This document shows, piece by piece, positions 7,306-15,383 of a stretch of DNA of 46,976 nucleotides. Source of the DNA: an uncultured Lachnospiraceae bacterium (GTDB lineage Bacteria; Bacillota; Clostridia; Lachnospirales; Lachnospiraceae); assembly GCA_900315495.1 (NCBI GenBank), contig OMZJ01000041.1:1-46976 (forward strand), written 5' to 3'. The translations under genes and the position numbers were made by a program. Positions within the stretch are counted from its first letter, which is position 1, and each line of letters opens with the position of its first letter. Below the pieces are notes generated by a model. The model did no database searches and was not told the DNA's origin. It saw only the letters and a list, made by a program, of their open reading frames with translations.

Positions 7306-10257
7306 ATGGCAGATACCTATGATGTGACGGGAATGAGCTGCGCCGCCTGCCAGGCCCACGTCGAGAAAGCCGTACAGAAGGTGCCCGGCGTGAAAAGCGT
7401 GACGGTCAGCCTGCTCACCAATTCCATGCGGGTCGAGGGAACCGCCTCCGCGTCCGAGATCGAAAAGGCGGTTGCCGATGCGGGATACGGCGCGAAACTG
7501 CGCTCCTTCGAGGAAAAGCAGTCCGGCGCCGGTGCCAGCGCAAAGCTTCAGGCCGAGGAGGAGGCGCTGGAGGACCGGAATACGCCGAAGATGATCCGGC
7601 GGCTTGTCAGCTCGGTCGCGGTGCTTCTGGTCCTGATGTATTTTTCCATGGGCGCCCATATGTGGGGGTGGCCGGTTCCGCCGTTCATGGTCGGCAATCA
7701 TGTGGCGATGGGGCTGATGCAGATGCTTCTGACCATCGTGATTATGATCATCAACCGCCGCTTTTTCATCAGCGGCTGCAAAAGCCTGCTTCACGGCGCC
7801 CCGAACATGGACACGCTGGTGGCGATCGGCTCCGGCACGTCCTTCGGCTACAGCACGGTGATGCTCTTCTACATGACCTACGTTCAGGTCCATCAGGGGT
7901 CGGAAGCGGCCATGGCGGTCATGAATGAGTTCTATTTCGAGTCGGCGGCGATGATTCTCACGCTGATCACGATCGGAAAGACACTGGAGTCCTACTCGAA
8001 GGGGCGCACGACGGATGCGCTGAAGAGCCTGATGAAGCTGGCGCCGAAGACAGCCAACGTCATCCGGGACGGCAGGGAAGTGACCGTCGGCATCGATGAC
8101 GTGCGGCAGGGAGACATTTTTGTCGTCCGCCCGGGTGAGAACATCCCGGTGGACGGCGTCGTCCTGGAGGGCACCAGCGCCGTCAACGAATCGGCGCTGA
8201 CCGGCGAGAGCATCCCGGTGGACAAGGAGCCCGGCTCCCCGGTTTCCAGCGCGACGCTCAACCAGAGCGGATTCCTGAAGTGCCGGGCGACGAAGGTCGG
8301 TGAGGACACGACCCTGTCTCAGATCATTCAGATGGTCTCGGACGCGGCGGCGACCAAGGCGCCGGTGGCAAAGCTGGCGGACACGATCTCCGGATATTTT
8401 GTCCCCGCGGTGATCGGCATCGCGGCAGCAGTCATTGTGATCTGGCTGATTCTCAGCGGCGGAAACATCGGACTGTCTCTGCAGCGGGGCATCTCCGTGC
8501 TGGTGGTCTCCTGCCCCTGCGCCCTCGGCCTGGCGACACCGGTGGCCATCATGGTCGGCAACGGCGTCGGCGCCAGAAACGGCATTCTGTTCAAGACGGC
8601 GGAATCCCTGCAGGAGACCGGAACCGTGCAGATCGTCGCGCTGGACAAGACGGGTACCATTACCAACGGCACACCGAAGGTCACCGATCTGATCCCGGCG
8701 GCGGGTGTTACCCGGGAGGAACTGGTGGAATCCGCCGCGGCACTGGAGCAGAAGAGTGAACATCCGCTGGCGAAAGCCGTCATGGACTATGCAGCGGCGC
8801 ACTCTGTGAATGTCCGGGAAGTACAGGACTTCACGGCACTGCCCGGAAACGGCCTGACAGCAAAGCTGTCCGGGGAGGATCTCTCAGGCGGCAACCACCG
8901 GTTCATCGTTTCCCGGACCGCACTCCCCGCGGAGGCGGACAGGCAGTCCGAGGAGCTGGCGGCCCAGGGGCGGACTCCGCTGTTCTTTGCAAAGAACGGG
9001 ACCTTCCTCGGCATCATTGCGGTGGCGGACACCATCAAGGAGGATTCCGCGGAGGCGATCCGCCGGATGAAAAACATGGGCATCCATGTGGTCATGCTGA
9101 CCGGGGATAATCCGCGCACGGCCGCGGCCATCGGACAGCAGGCCGGCGTCGACGAGGTGGTCGCGGGCGTACTTCCGGAAGGAAAGGAAGAAGTGATCCG
9201 CAGGCTGCAGGAAAAGGGCAAGACCGCCATGGTCGGCGACGGCATCAATGACGCGCCGGCACTGACGAGGGCGGATATCGGCATCGCCATCGGCGCCGGG
9301 ACGGATGTCGCGATCGACGCCGCGGATGTGGTCCTGATGAAATCCAGCCTGAAGGATGCGGCGGCAGCGATCGGCCTGTCCCGCGAGACCTACCGGGACA
9401 TTGTGGAGAACCTGTTCTGGGCGCTGATCTATAACGTCCTTCTGATCCCGCTGGCGGCCGGCCTGTATTCCCACTGGGGTCTCGGCATGACGCCGATGTG
9501 GGGCGCCGCGGCAATGAGCTGCTCCAGCGTCTTCGTCTGCCTGAACGCGCTCCGTCTCAACCTGTACCGGGTTTACAGCACAAAGCATGACAGAAAGCTG
9601 CGCCATCCGGTGGAAGGCCGGGTGATTCCGGAAGAACAGAATGAGGGGGCTGTGCCCCCGAAGGCAGCGGTGCCGGCAGGCATCGGATCCTCCGGGACGG
9701 AAACCCTGGCGGGGACCGCAGACGCCGGGGCGGCCTGCGATGCGCCGGTGATCCGGGAGACCGTTCAGATCGACGGGATGATGTGCGCCCACTGTGAAAA
9801 GAGAATCCAGGACGCCATCGGTGCACTGGACGGTGTTCTGGAGGTGTCTGCGGATCACACCGCAGGAAAGGCAAAGGTTGCTCTCAGCCGGGATGTCGAT
9901 GCCGCACGGATTGAAAAGGCGGTCACCGATGCAGGCTATACCTATAAAGGCATTGTCAGAGACAATGCGGAGAGTCAGCAGAAAACGGAAAAACAGGAAT
10001 CTGAGAAGCAGGAATCCGCGGAGACGGATTCCGGAAAGGAAACGAAAATGAAAGAGACTGTCAAAGTGAATGGAATGATGTGCGCGAATTGCGAGAGACA
10101 TGTGAAGAACGCGCTGGAGGCCCTGCCCCAGGTAAACAGTGCAGAGGTCAGCCGTGAGAGCGGGACAGCGGTTCTGGATCTGAACGGTGCGGTCGATGCG
10201 GAAACCGTGAAAAAGGCGGTGACCGATGCCGGCTATGAGTTTGCCGGCATCGAATAA
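7306..10257 (+). CDS. copA: Copper-exporting P1B-type ATPase with N- and C-terminal metal-binding domains
   Basis: Pumps Cu(I) out of the cytoplasm at the expense of ATP. Domain order in 983 residues: one N-terminal HMA domain (MSCAAC, Cys12 and Cys15), eight membrane helices including the transport-site CPC (Cys403-Pro-Cys405), the phosphorylation motif DKTGT (Asp447), and GDGIND (Asp645). After the last helices (about residue 760) comes a Pro/Gly/Ala linker and then two further HMA domains (MMCAHC, Cys827/Cys830; MMCANC, Cys926/Cys929) separated by a Gln/Lys/Glu-rich linker. Typical CopA proteins carry HMA domains only at the N-terminus and have about 750-850 residues. The start ATG at 7306 has AGAGGAGAGAAG just upstream. 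A copZ-like internal start lies at 10048. A terminator follows at 10355. Confidence 0.95.
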   Translation: MADTYDVTGMSCAACQAHVEKAVQKVPGVKSVTVSLLTNSMRVEGTASASEIEKAVADAGYGAKLRSFEEKQSGAGASAKLQAEEEALEDRNTPKMIRRLVSSVAVLLVLMYFSMGAHMWGWPVPPFMVGNHVAMGLMQMLLTIVIMIINRRFFISGCKSLLHGAPNMDTLVAIGSGTSFGYSTVMLFYMTYVQVHQGSEAAMAVMNEFYFESAAMILTLITIGKTLESYSKGRTTDALKSLMKLAPKTANVIRDGREVTVGIDDVRQGDIFVVRPGENIPVDGVVLEGTSAVNESALTGESIPVDKEPGSPVSSATLNQSGFLKCRATKVGEDTTLSQIIQMVSDAAATKAPVAKLADTISGYFVPAVIGIAAAVIVIWLILSGGNIGLSLQRGISVLVVSCPCALGLATPVAIMVGNGVGARNGILFKTAESLQETGTVQIVALDKTGTITNGTPKVTDLIPAAGVTREELVESAAALEQKSEHPLAKAVMDYAAAHSVNVREVQDFTALPGNGLTAKLSGEDLSGGNHRFIVSRTALPAEADRQSEELAAQGRTPLFFAKNGTFLGIIAVADTIKEDSAEAIRRMKNMGIHVVMLTGDNPRTAAAIGQQAGVDEVVAGVLPEGKEEVIRRLQEKGKTAMVGDGINDAPALTRADIGIAIGAGTDVAIDAADVVLMKSSLKDAAAAIGLSRETYRDIVENLFWALIYNVLLIPLAAGLYSHWGLGMTPMWGAAAMSCSSVFVCLNALRLNLYRVYSTKHDRKLRHPVEGRVIPEEQNEGAVPPKAAVPAGIGSSGTETLAGTADAGAACDAPVIRETVQIDGMMCAHCEKRIQDAIGALDGVLEVSADHTAGKAKVALSRDVDAARIEKAVTDAGYTYKGIVRDNAESQQKTEKQESEKQESAETDSGKETKMKETVKVNGMMCANCERHVKNALEALPQVNSAEVSRESGTAVLDLNGAVDAETVKKAVTDAGYEFAGIE
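10048..10257 (+). other. Possible internal start giving a free CopZ-like copper chaperone
   Basis: In frame inside copA, an ATG at 10048 is preceded by GGAAAGGA (10033-10040) with a 7-nt spacer, a good ribosome-binding site. Translation from it gives exactly 69 residues starting MKETVKVNGMMCANCERH, the size and layout of a stand-alone CopZ chaperone. No separate copZ is visible in this operon. The motif is seen directly; actual initiation is inference. E. coli copA is known to make a short metal-binding product by a different mechanism, ribosomal frameshifting. Confidence 0.4.
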
Positions 10258-10291
10258 TCCTCCGGCGCGGGGACGCCGCCGAGAGGATCAC

Positions 10292-10339
10292 CGTCTTCCC
10301 CGCGGCAAAGGGAATGATTCCTGCAGCACGGGGAAGACG
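10292..10339. repeat. Inverted repeat downstream of copA
   Basis: Ten-base arms (10292-10301 and 10330-10339) pair perfectly around a 28-nt interior containing a small GGAAT-GATTCC hairpin. It has no T-run and sits just before the strong terminator, so it could stabilise the 3' end of the copA message. Confidence 0.5.
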
Positions 10340-10354
10340 CTGCACCGAGCGTGA

Positions 10355-10393
10355 AAAGAGAGGCATCTGCCCGCAGGGCAGATGCCTCTCTTT
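10355..10393. terminator. Bidirectional terminator between copA and the convergent MATE gene
   Basis: A perfect 18-bp stem (10355-10372 with 10376-10393) and a 3-nt loop, with A-rich sequence on the left and T-rich on the right. It can serve copA on the plus strand and the marR-MATE unit on the minus strand. No gene lies in 10258-10553. Confidence 0.9.
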
Positions 10394-10553
10394 CCTTTTC
10401 CTTTCCATGTTCCATGATTCACAATACGGTGCACCGGTTTTCCTTCCTGCGTACGCTTATGATCTTCGCGGCATGCCGGCTGCGTCTGGTCTTGCGGAAT
10501 TCCGGATGTCTCCCGGGAAAGATTTGTTCGTCCGGATCTGACCGGCCGGTCAG

Positions 10554-11960
10554 TCAGTTTTGGTCCTCCGCACTGCGGGTTTCTGCCCCGGATGGATCGG
10601 CGGGCGTTTTCGTCCCGGAGCCGTTTCTGTTCTTCCGCTTTTTCTGGCAGTGAATGTAATAGACCAGATTGATTGTGATGCCGAAGCATGTTGCCGAGGG
10701 GGCCGCAAGACCGATGTTCGTCAGGCTCGGGTTCGGCTGAATGCTCATCAGGTAGGCCATGGGCAGCCGGACGAGAAACGTCTGGGCGATGCTCTGCAGC
10801 ATGACAAACAGCGATTCCTCATGGCCGTTGAAATATCCCATGAAGCTGAAGAGGAAGGAGGTCACGATGGCCTCAAAGCTGAAGCCGCGCAGGTAATCCC
10901 AGCTCTGCGCGGTGTAATCGGGGTTGGAGGAGAAGATCGTGCTCATCCAGTCGCCCTTCGTATCGATGAGGAGCACCATGAAGACTCCGATCACGCTGCC
11001 GACAGCCATGCCGGAAGCCATGGCCCTGCGGGCGCGGTCCTCCCTGCCGGCGCCGACATTCTGGGAGATGAAGGAGGCCTCCGACTGCATCAGCGAGCTG
11101 GGGATCAGCATGATGAAGGAGATCAGCTTGTTTGCGATGCCGTACCCGGAGGAGGCGTTCAGGCCAAGCCGGTTGATGAAGGCGATCAGGCACAGAAAGG
11201 AGATCTGCGTCAGAAGCTCCTGCAGTGCCATCGGCGCACCAACCTTGAAAAAGTGCGGAATCTCGCTGTTCCAGCGGATGTCGGAGCGCTTCAGCGTAAA
11301 GGGCAGTCTATTCTTTCGGATGATCAGAAGAGAGAGGACGACACTGACGGCCTGCGCCAGAACCGTGGCCAGCGCGGCGCCGGCCACGTTCCAGTGAAAG
11401 ACGGCCACAAAGAGCAGGTCGCCGACGATATTGACCGCACAGGCGATCGCCACAAAGAGAAGCGGTGTGCTGGAATCGCCGATCCCCCGGAAAACGGCGG
11501 AGAGCATGTTGTAGGCGATGATGAAGAAGATGCCGGCACCGCAGATGCGGATGTAGCTCACGGTCACATCCACCGCCTCCGCCGGTGCCTGCATCAGGAC
11601 AGCGATCGGGCGGGCAAAGACAATCAGGATCACGGCCAGCGCGGCGGCAATCCAGACAAAGCAGAAGATCACGCCGCCAAGGAGCGGTCCGATCCGGTCC
11701 GCCCGCTTCTGGCCGATGTAGTTTCCCATCAGAACCGTCAGGCTCATCAGAAGGGCCGTGATGACAAAGGTGACCAGATTCAGGACACTGCTGCCGGTGG
11801 ATACGCCGGAGATGCCGGTGCTGCTGCCGAAATGGCCGACGACAATCAGGTCGACGGCGCCGTACATCGCCTGCAGGACAAGCGCCCCGAGAACCGGAAA
11901 CATAAACCGGATCAGCTTGGGGAAAATCGGCCCCGTGGTAAAGTCATTTTTATCATTCAT
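10554..11960 (-). CDS. MATE family exporter under a MarR-type regulator
   Basis: A 468-residue membrane protein of the MATE family, with about twelve hydrophobic segments and the opening FPKLIRFMFPVLGALVLQAMYGAVD. The C-terminus is a basic, hydrophilic tail. The start is the ATG at 11960, preceded by GGAGAACAGAAGG; the first eight bases overlap the end of the upstream marR gene, so the two are translated together. The coupling suggests that the MarR repressor controls this exporter, and that a compound exported by it may be the inducer. Substrate unknown. It is not a close copy of the MATE gene at 5126-6529 by eye. Confidence 0.9.
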   Translation of the reverse strand: MNDKNDFTTGPIFPKLIRFMFPVLGALVLQAMYGAVDLIVVGHFGSSTGISGVSTGSSVLNLVTFVITALLMSLTVLMGNYIGQKRADRIGPLLGGVIFCFVWIAAALAVILIVFARPIAVLMQAPAEAVDVTVSYIRICGAGIFFIIAYNMLSAVFRGIGDSSTPLLFVAIACAVNIVGDLLFVAVFHWNVAGAALATVLAQAVSVVLSLLIIRKNRLPFTLKRSDIRWNSEIPHFFKVGAPMALQELLTQISFLCLIAFINRLGLNASSGYGIANKLISFIMLIPSSLMQSEASFISQNVGAGREDRARRAMASGMAVGSVIGVFMVLLIDTKGDWMSTIFSSNPDYTAQSWDYLRGFSFEAIVTSFLFSFMGYFNGHEESLFVMLQSIAQTFLVRLPMAYLMSIQPNPSLTNIGLAAPSATCFGITINLVYYIHCQKKRKNRNGSGTKTPADPSGAETRSAEDQN

Positions 11961-12426
11961 CCTTCTGTTCTCCTTCCCTGTTCCATTCCCGGCGGATCGC
12001 GCCGAGCGCCTCCGATGTGCGCAGGAGGACTGTCTCCATATCCTCAACCTGGCTGTCCGTAAGGTCCGGCAGCCTCTGCGAGAGGGCAGCGTAAAAAGTA
12101 TCGACATATCGGTGCAGAATCCGCTGCCCGGCATCGGTGATTTCCACCTGTACATACCGCCGGTCATCGGCATCTCGCGCCCGCTCGATCAGTCCGAGCT
12201 GCTCCATCCCGTTGAGCGCCCGGGTAATCCCGGGCGGGGCCGTGCCCGCGCGGCGCGCAATCTCCAGAACCTGTACCGGCCTGCCTCCGGCCTGGCAGCT
12301 GCGGATATGCTCTAGAATCCGGATGTAAAGGCCGGTAACGCCCCGGGGCGGCTCCGGGAGTCCCCGCAGATTCTCCCGGGCAAGATAGCACAGATCAATG
12401 ATTTTCCGGGCTTCCTCCGGTGTCAT
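11953..12426 (-). CDS. MarR family transcriptional regulator
   Basis: A 157-residue winged-helix regulator. The core has VLEIARRAGTAPPGITRALNGMEQLGLI, the recognition helix region, then the wing residues DADDRRYVQVEITDAG with the conserved Asp-Arg-Arg, followed by the dimerisation helices. MarR proteins usually repress exporter genes and themselves and are released by aromatic or toxic ligands. The start ATG has AGAGGG 6 nt upstream. Its promoter and an imperfect palindrome lie immediately upstream, and it overlaps the MATE gene it probably controls. Confidence 0.92.
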   Translation of the reverse strand: MTPEEARKIIDLCYLARENLRGLPEPPRGVTGLYIRILEHIRSCQAGGRPVQVLEIARRAGTAPPGITRALNGMEQLGLIERARDADDRRYVQVEITDAGQRILHRYVDTFYAALSQRLPDLTDSQVEDMETVLLRTSEALGAIRREWNREGEQKDE

Positions 12427-12452
12427 CGCAATTCCCTCTTCCTACTGTTTAG

Positions 12453-12516
12453 CCATGATAATTAACAATGGTAAATACCAGAAGGGATTATAGGGACCCG
12501 AGGGGAGATCTGTCAA
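12453..12516 (-). promoter_or_regulatory. marR promoter with putative MarR operator
   Basis: Read on the minus strand, TTGACA (12511-12516) and TATAAT (12487-12492) are 18 bp apart, giving a start near 12480. Just downstream, 12453-12471 is an imperfect palindrome with CCAT and ATGG at its ends and an AT-rich centre. Its size and place between start site and gene fit a MarR autoregulation site. The promoter is strong evidence; the operator is inferred. Confidence 0.75.
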
Positions 12517-12625
12517 GATCGTTTTCCGGTGAAATTTGCACAGAAACCACCGGGAAGGCGTGTCAAAGGAGCGCGGCGGAGGCAGGTCCGCAGGCCTGCC
12601 AGGAGAAGGAGACGGGAGCACAGTC

Positions 12626-12654
12626 TTGCCAGGGCGGAAGAAACGACCTATAAT
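12626..12654 (+). promoter_or_regulatory. Promoter of dinB
   Basis: TTGCCA (12626-12631), a 17-bp spacer and TATAAT (12649-12654) give a start near 12661, leaving a leader of about 200 nt before dinB. No sequence like the Gram-positive LexA box (GAAC-N4-GTTC) is visible, although the perfect inverted repeat AGGCGAT-GA-ATCGCCT lies at the start site (12655-12670). The 110 bp between this promoter and the marR promoter holds nothing else I recognise. Confidence 0.7.
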
Positions 12655-12700
12655 AGGCGATGAATCGCCTGATACAGGGCGGAGATAACCTATATCAGCA

Positions 12701-12855
12701 GAAACCATCTTCTCCTGCGGGGAGAAGGCCGTCATGAGTCTGACATCGTCGGTTCGGAAGGGAAACCATTTTCTTCCGCGGGGAAAAGGGTGTCTTGCCG
12801 CTGCAAAGGCTGAGCCGGAACGAAATCATTCTCCCCTGCGGGGGAAAAAGGAGAA
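12701..12855 (+). repeat. Three palindromic repeats at 60-61 nt period in the dinB leader
   Basis: Repeats start at 12701, 12762 and 12822. Each begins GAAAC/TCATT-like, runs into a C/T-rich arm, has a TGC or CGC turn and a GGGGARAARG arm, so each can fold into a hairpin of about 28-33 nt. Repeats 1 and 2 match at 24 of 28 positions; repeat 3 is more diverged and runs into the dinB ribosome-binding site. The stretches between them (33 and 32 nt) are unrelated. They look like a decayed repeat array or a family of palindromic elements. There are no cas genes, so this is not called a CRISPR array. Confidence 0.7.
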
Positions 12856-12859
12856 GGGT

Positions 12860-14140
12860 ATGGATCGGAGCATACTGCATGTGGACTGCAACTGTTTTTA
12901 TGCCAGCGTGGAGATGCTGTATCATCCGGAGCTGCGCGATGTGCCGATGGCGGTGGGCGGCGACCCGGAGGCGCGGCACGGCATTGTCCTCACGGCCAAT
13001 TATCCGGCCAAAAGGCGCGGCGTCAAAACGGGAATGGCCCTCTGGCAGGCGCGGCAGGCCTGCCCCGGGGTCGTGTTTGTCCCACCGCATATGATGGAGT
13101 ACATTCACTTTTCGGATCTGGCCCACGAGATCCTGGCAGATTACAGCGATCTCTGGGAGCCGTTCGGGCTGGATGAATGCTGGGTCGATGTCACCGATTC
13201 CACGGGCCTTCTGGGAAACGCCCATTCCCTGGCGGAGGAAATCCGGAAGCGCTATAAGAGGGAGCTGGGCATCACCGTGAGCATCGGCGTGAGCTGGAAC
13301 AAAATCTTTGCCAAATACGGGTCGGATTACCGGAAACCGGACGCAGTGACGGACGTCACCAGGGAGAATTACCGGTCCCTGGTCTGGTCAAAGCCAGTGG
13401 ATGACCTGATGTATGTGGGAAGTGCGACCAGAAGAAAGCTGCATCTGTACGGGATTGATACCATCGGCGGCATCGCACAGGCGGATCCGTCGTTTCTGCA
13501 GGCGGTGTTCGGCAAGGTCGGCATGATCCTTCTGATGTTTGCGCGGGGAGATGACCAGACGCCGGTCAGCCGGGAAAATTCAGCGGTACCGGTCAAAAGC
13601 GTGGGGAACAGCACGACGCCGCCCCGGGATCTGGAGACGGACGCGGATGTCAGCCTGGTTCTCTACATCCTGTCGGAGAGCGTGGCCTCCCGGCTGAAGA
13701 AAAACGGATTTGCAGGCAGTGTGATTGCGGTCTCCGTGCGCGACAGCGGGCTGGCGGGCTTTACGCATCAGACAAAGATCGCGGTGCCGACCGATATTTC
13801 GGAGGAAATCCACCAGACCGCCATGAAACTGTTCCGGGAGAGCTGGGACTGGCGCCAGCCGGTGCGGAGCGTCGGCGTGCATGTGTCCGAGCTGGTCGCG
13901 GCGGATACGCCCTGGCAGCAGGATCTCTTCACAGATCCCGTACTCCGGGACAAGCGTCGGAATGCCGACCGGGCGGCGGATGAGCTTCGGCGCCGCTTCG
14001 GATATCAGGCGGTCATGCGCGGGACAATGTACGAGGATCCGGAGCTGTCGGCGCTCGACGCCGCCTCCGCAGTGCACAACATCCGCCCGCACGGGTATAT
14101 GGAGCGCGGCAACCGCACCGGTGCCGAACATTATTCGTGA
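12860..14140 (+). CDS. dinB: DNA polymerase IV (Y-family translesion polymerase)
   Basis: Copies damaged templates with low fidelity. The 426-residue protein starts SILHVDCNCFYASVEM (metal ligand Asp9) and has the paired acidic residues in FGLDECWVDVT, the finger/palm core, the little-finger domain and a C-terminal tail with two blocks typical of clostridial DinB. Near the end is a QQDLF motif (QQDLFTDP), a plausible clamp-binding site. I use the ATG at 12860, which has AAAAAGGAGAAGGG just upstream and directly precedes the conserved fold. The open frame extends upstream to 12734 but those codons run through the palindromic repeats. Alone in its transcription unit. Confidence 0.92.
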   Translation: MDRSILHVDCNCFYASVEMLYHPELRDVPMAVGGDPEARHGIVLTANYPAKRRGVKTGMALWQARQACPGVVFVPPHMMEYIHFSDLAHEILADYSDLWEPFGLDECWVDVTDSTGLLGNAHSLAEEIRKRYKRELGITVSIGVSWNKIFAKYGSDYRKPDAVTDVTRENYRSLVWSKPVDDLMYVGSATRRKLHLYGIDTIGGIAQADPSFLQAVFGKVGMILLMFARGDDQTPVSRENSAVPVKSVGNSTTPPRDLETDADVSLVLYILSESVASRLKKNGFAGSVIAVSVRDSGLAGFTHQTKIAVPTDISEEIHQTAMKLFRESWDWRQPVRSVGVHVSELVAADTPWQQDLFTDPVLRDKRRNADRAADELRRRFGYQAVMRGTMYEDPELSALDAASAVHNIRPHGYMERGNRTGAEHYS

Positions 14141-14276
14141 TCGGGTGAGGCTGCCCATGCGGCCGGGAATGCCGTGAAATCGGAATCCTGTTGGAAAAAA
14201 TTTCCAAAAACCGGGGCGGGGGTCAGAGGCTCTTTTTTCCATATTCGCCAAAATGTTTCACATTGTTTCATGGTTC

Positions 14277-14319
14277 TTGACTTCACAACAATAAAGCGCT
14301 AACATATCCCAGTACTGGG
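14277..14319 (+). promoter_or_regulatory. Promoter of the opp operon with a palindrome at the start site
   Basis: TTGACT (14277-14282), 17 bp, TAACAT (14300-14305). The perfect 12-bp palindrome CCCAGTACTGGG (14308-14319) covers the expected transcription start and could be a repressor site. The sequence between dinB and this promoter (14141-14276) contains a small AT-rich inverted repeat but no gene. Confidence 0.65.
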
Positions 14320-14343
14320 GCGAAAGCTGAAAAAGCTGACTGT

Positions 14344-14426
14344 GCCGGATGTCAACGGGGACAACTGCAGATCAAACTGCGGAGCGATTCCGCAGGGTAT
14401 TCCGGCGGGGGCTTTTTTGCCCGCCG
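14344..14426 (+). other. Structured leader of the opp operon with competing hairpins
   Basis: The leader of about 145 nt contains GCCGGA (14344-14349) that can pair with TCCGGC (14401-14406), enclosing a perfect 7-bp hairpin (14377-14383 with 14389-14395). TCCGGC overlaps CGGCGGG (14403-14409), which can instead pair locally with CCCGCCG (14420-14426) around a loop with six T. The two folds exclude each other. I recognise no known riboswitch class. Confidence 0.4.
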
Positions 14427-14457
14427 TACAGAATATCTACAGAAAAGAGGCAGCGAG

Positions 14458-15369
14458 TTGGCGAGATATCTGGTAAAAAGAATCCTTCTGGCACTTCTGA
14501 CGTTATTTCTGGTCTGTTTTATCACCTTCTTTGCCATGGAGGCAGTTCCGGGCGGCCCGTTCAACGGTGAAAAGGCAAAATCGGAAGCCGTCATGGCTGT
14601 GCTGAATCAGAGATACGGTCTTGACAAGCCGGTGTGGGTTCAGTTCTTCAATTATATGAAGAATCTGCTTCACGGTGACTTCGGCGTTTCCCTGACAACC
14701 GGCCGTGACATCTGGACAACCATTTCCACATCCTTTGCGGTATCCGCGAAAATCGGCATCATGGCGGTTATCGTCGCACTGGTGTTCGGCATCATTCTCG
14801 GATGCGTGGCAGCACTCAACCGCAACAAATGGCCGGACCACGTCATTATTTTCTTTGTCACCCTGTTCACGGCAATGCCGAGCTTCGTCATGGCATCGTT
14901 CCTGCTGCTGGTGTTCTGCATCCAGCTCAAATGGGTGCCGGTGTTCAGCACATCCAATCCGAATTATGTGCTTCCGGTCATCGCGCTGTCGCTTCCGCCG
15001 ATGGCCTACATCACCAGACTGACCAAGACCAGCATGCTGGATGTCCTGGGGCAGGATTATATCCGGACGGCGAAGGCAAAGGGCGACCGCCCCTTCAAGG
15101 TGATCTTCGTCCATGCGCTCCGAAACGCGCTGATTCCGGTCATTACCTATGTCGGCCCGATGGCGGCAGGCGTTCTGACCGGTTCTCTGGTGATCGAAAA
15201 AATCTTCACGATCGGCGGCCTCGGTTCCAAGTTTGTCGACAGTATCACCAAGCGTGATTACACCATGATCATGGGGACCACCATTTTCCTGGCGACGCTG
15301 ATGATTGCCGTCAATCTGCTGAGCGATATCGTTTACACGATTGTCGACCCGAGAATCAAACTTGAGTGA
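14458..15369 (+). CDS. oppB: Oligopeptide ABC transporter permease OppB
   Basis: First membrane subunit of a five-part peptide importer. The 303-residue protein begins YLVKRILLALLTLFLVCFITF, the usual first helix with the following EAVPGGPF segment, and has about six membrane helices. The ATPase-docking loop is seen as DYIRTAKAKG followed by HALRNALIPVITYVG. The start is TTG at 14458, preceded by AAAGAGG 9 nt upstream; no ATG is placed as well. oppC follows after 14 nt. Specificity (di- or oligopeptides, nickel) cannot be decided from the permease alone. Confidence 0.93.
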   Translation: MARYLVKRILLALLTLFLVCFITFFAMEAVPGGPFNGEKAKSEAVMAVLNQRYGLDKPVWVQFFNYMKNLLHGDFGVSLTTGRDIWTTISTSFAVSAKIGIMAVIVALVFGIILGCVAALNRNKWPDHVIIFFVTLFTAMPSFVMASFLLLVFCIQLKWVPVFSTSNPNYVLPVIALSLPPMAYITRLTKTSMLDVLGQDYIRTAKAKGDRPFKVIFVHALRNALIPVITYVGPMAAGVLTGSLVIEKIFTIGGLGSKFVDSITKRDYTMIMGTTIFLATLMIAVNLLSDIVYTIVDPRIKLE

Positions 15370-15383
15370 GGAGGAGCCCCGAC

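Noticed and set aside
6673..8802. A 709-codon minus-strand open frame opposite csoR and copA
   Set aside because: Antisense shadow of a highly biased coding sequence, with no ribosome-binding site or recognisable motif; it also crosses the copper promoter region.
10000..10060. Programmed frameshift in copA as in E. coli
   Set aside because: There is no heptanucleotide slippery run with an adjacent structure at a suitable place; the internal start at 10048 explains a short product more simply.
12640..12855. Calling the dinB leader repeats a CRISPR array
   Set aside because: Only three units, not identical, no cas genes or leader, and the third unit merges with the dinB ribosome-binding site. 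Reported instead as a repeat with CRISPR-like spacing.
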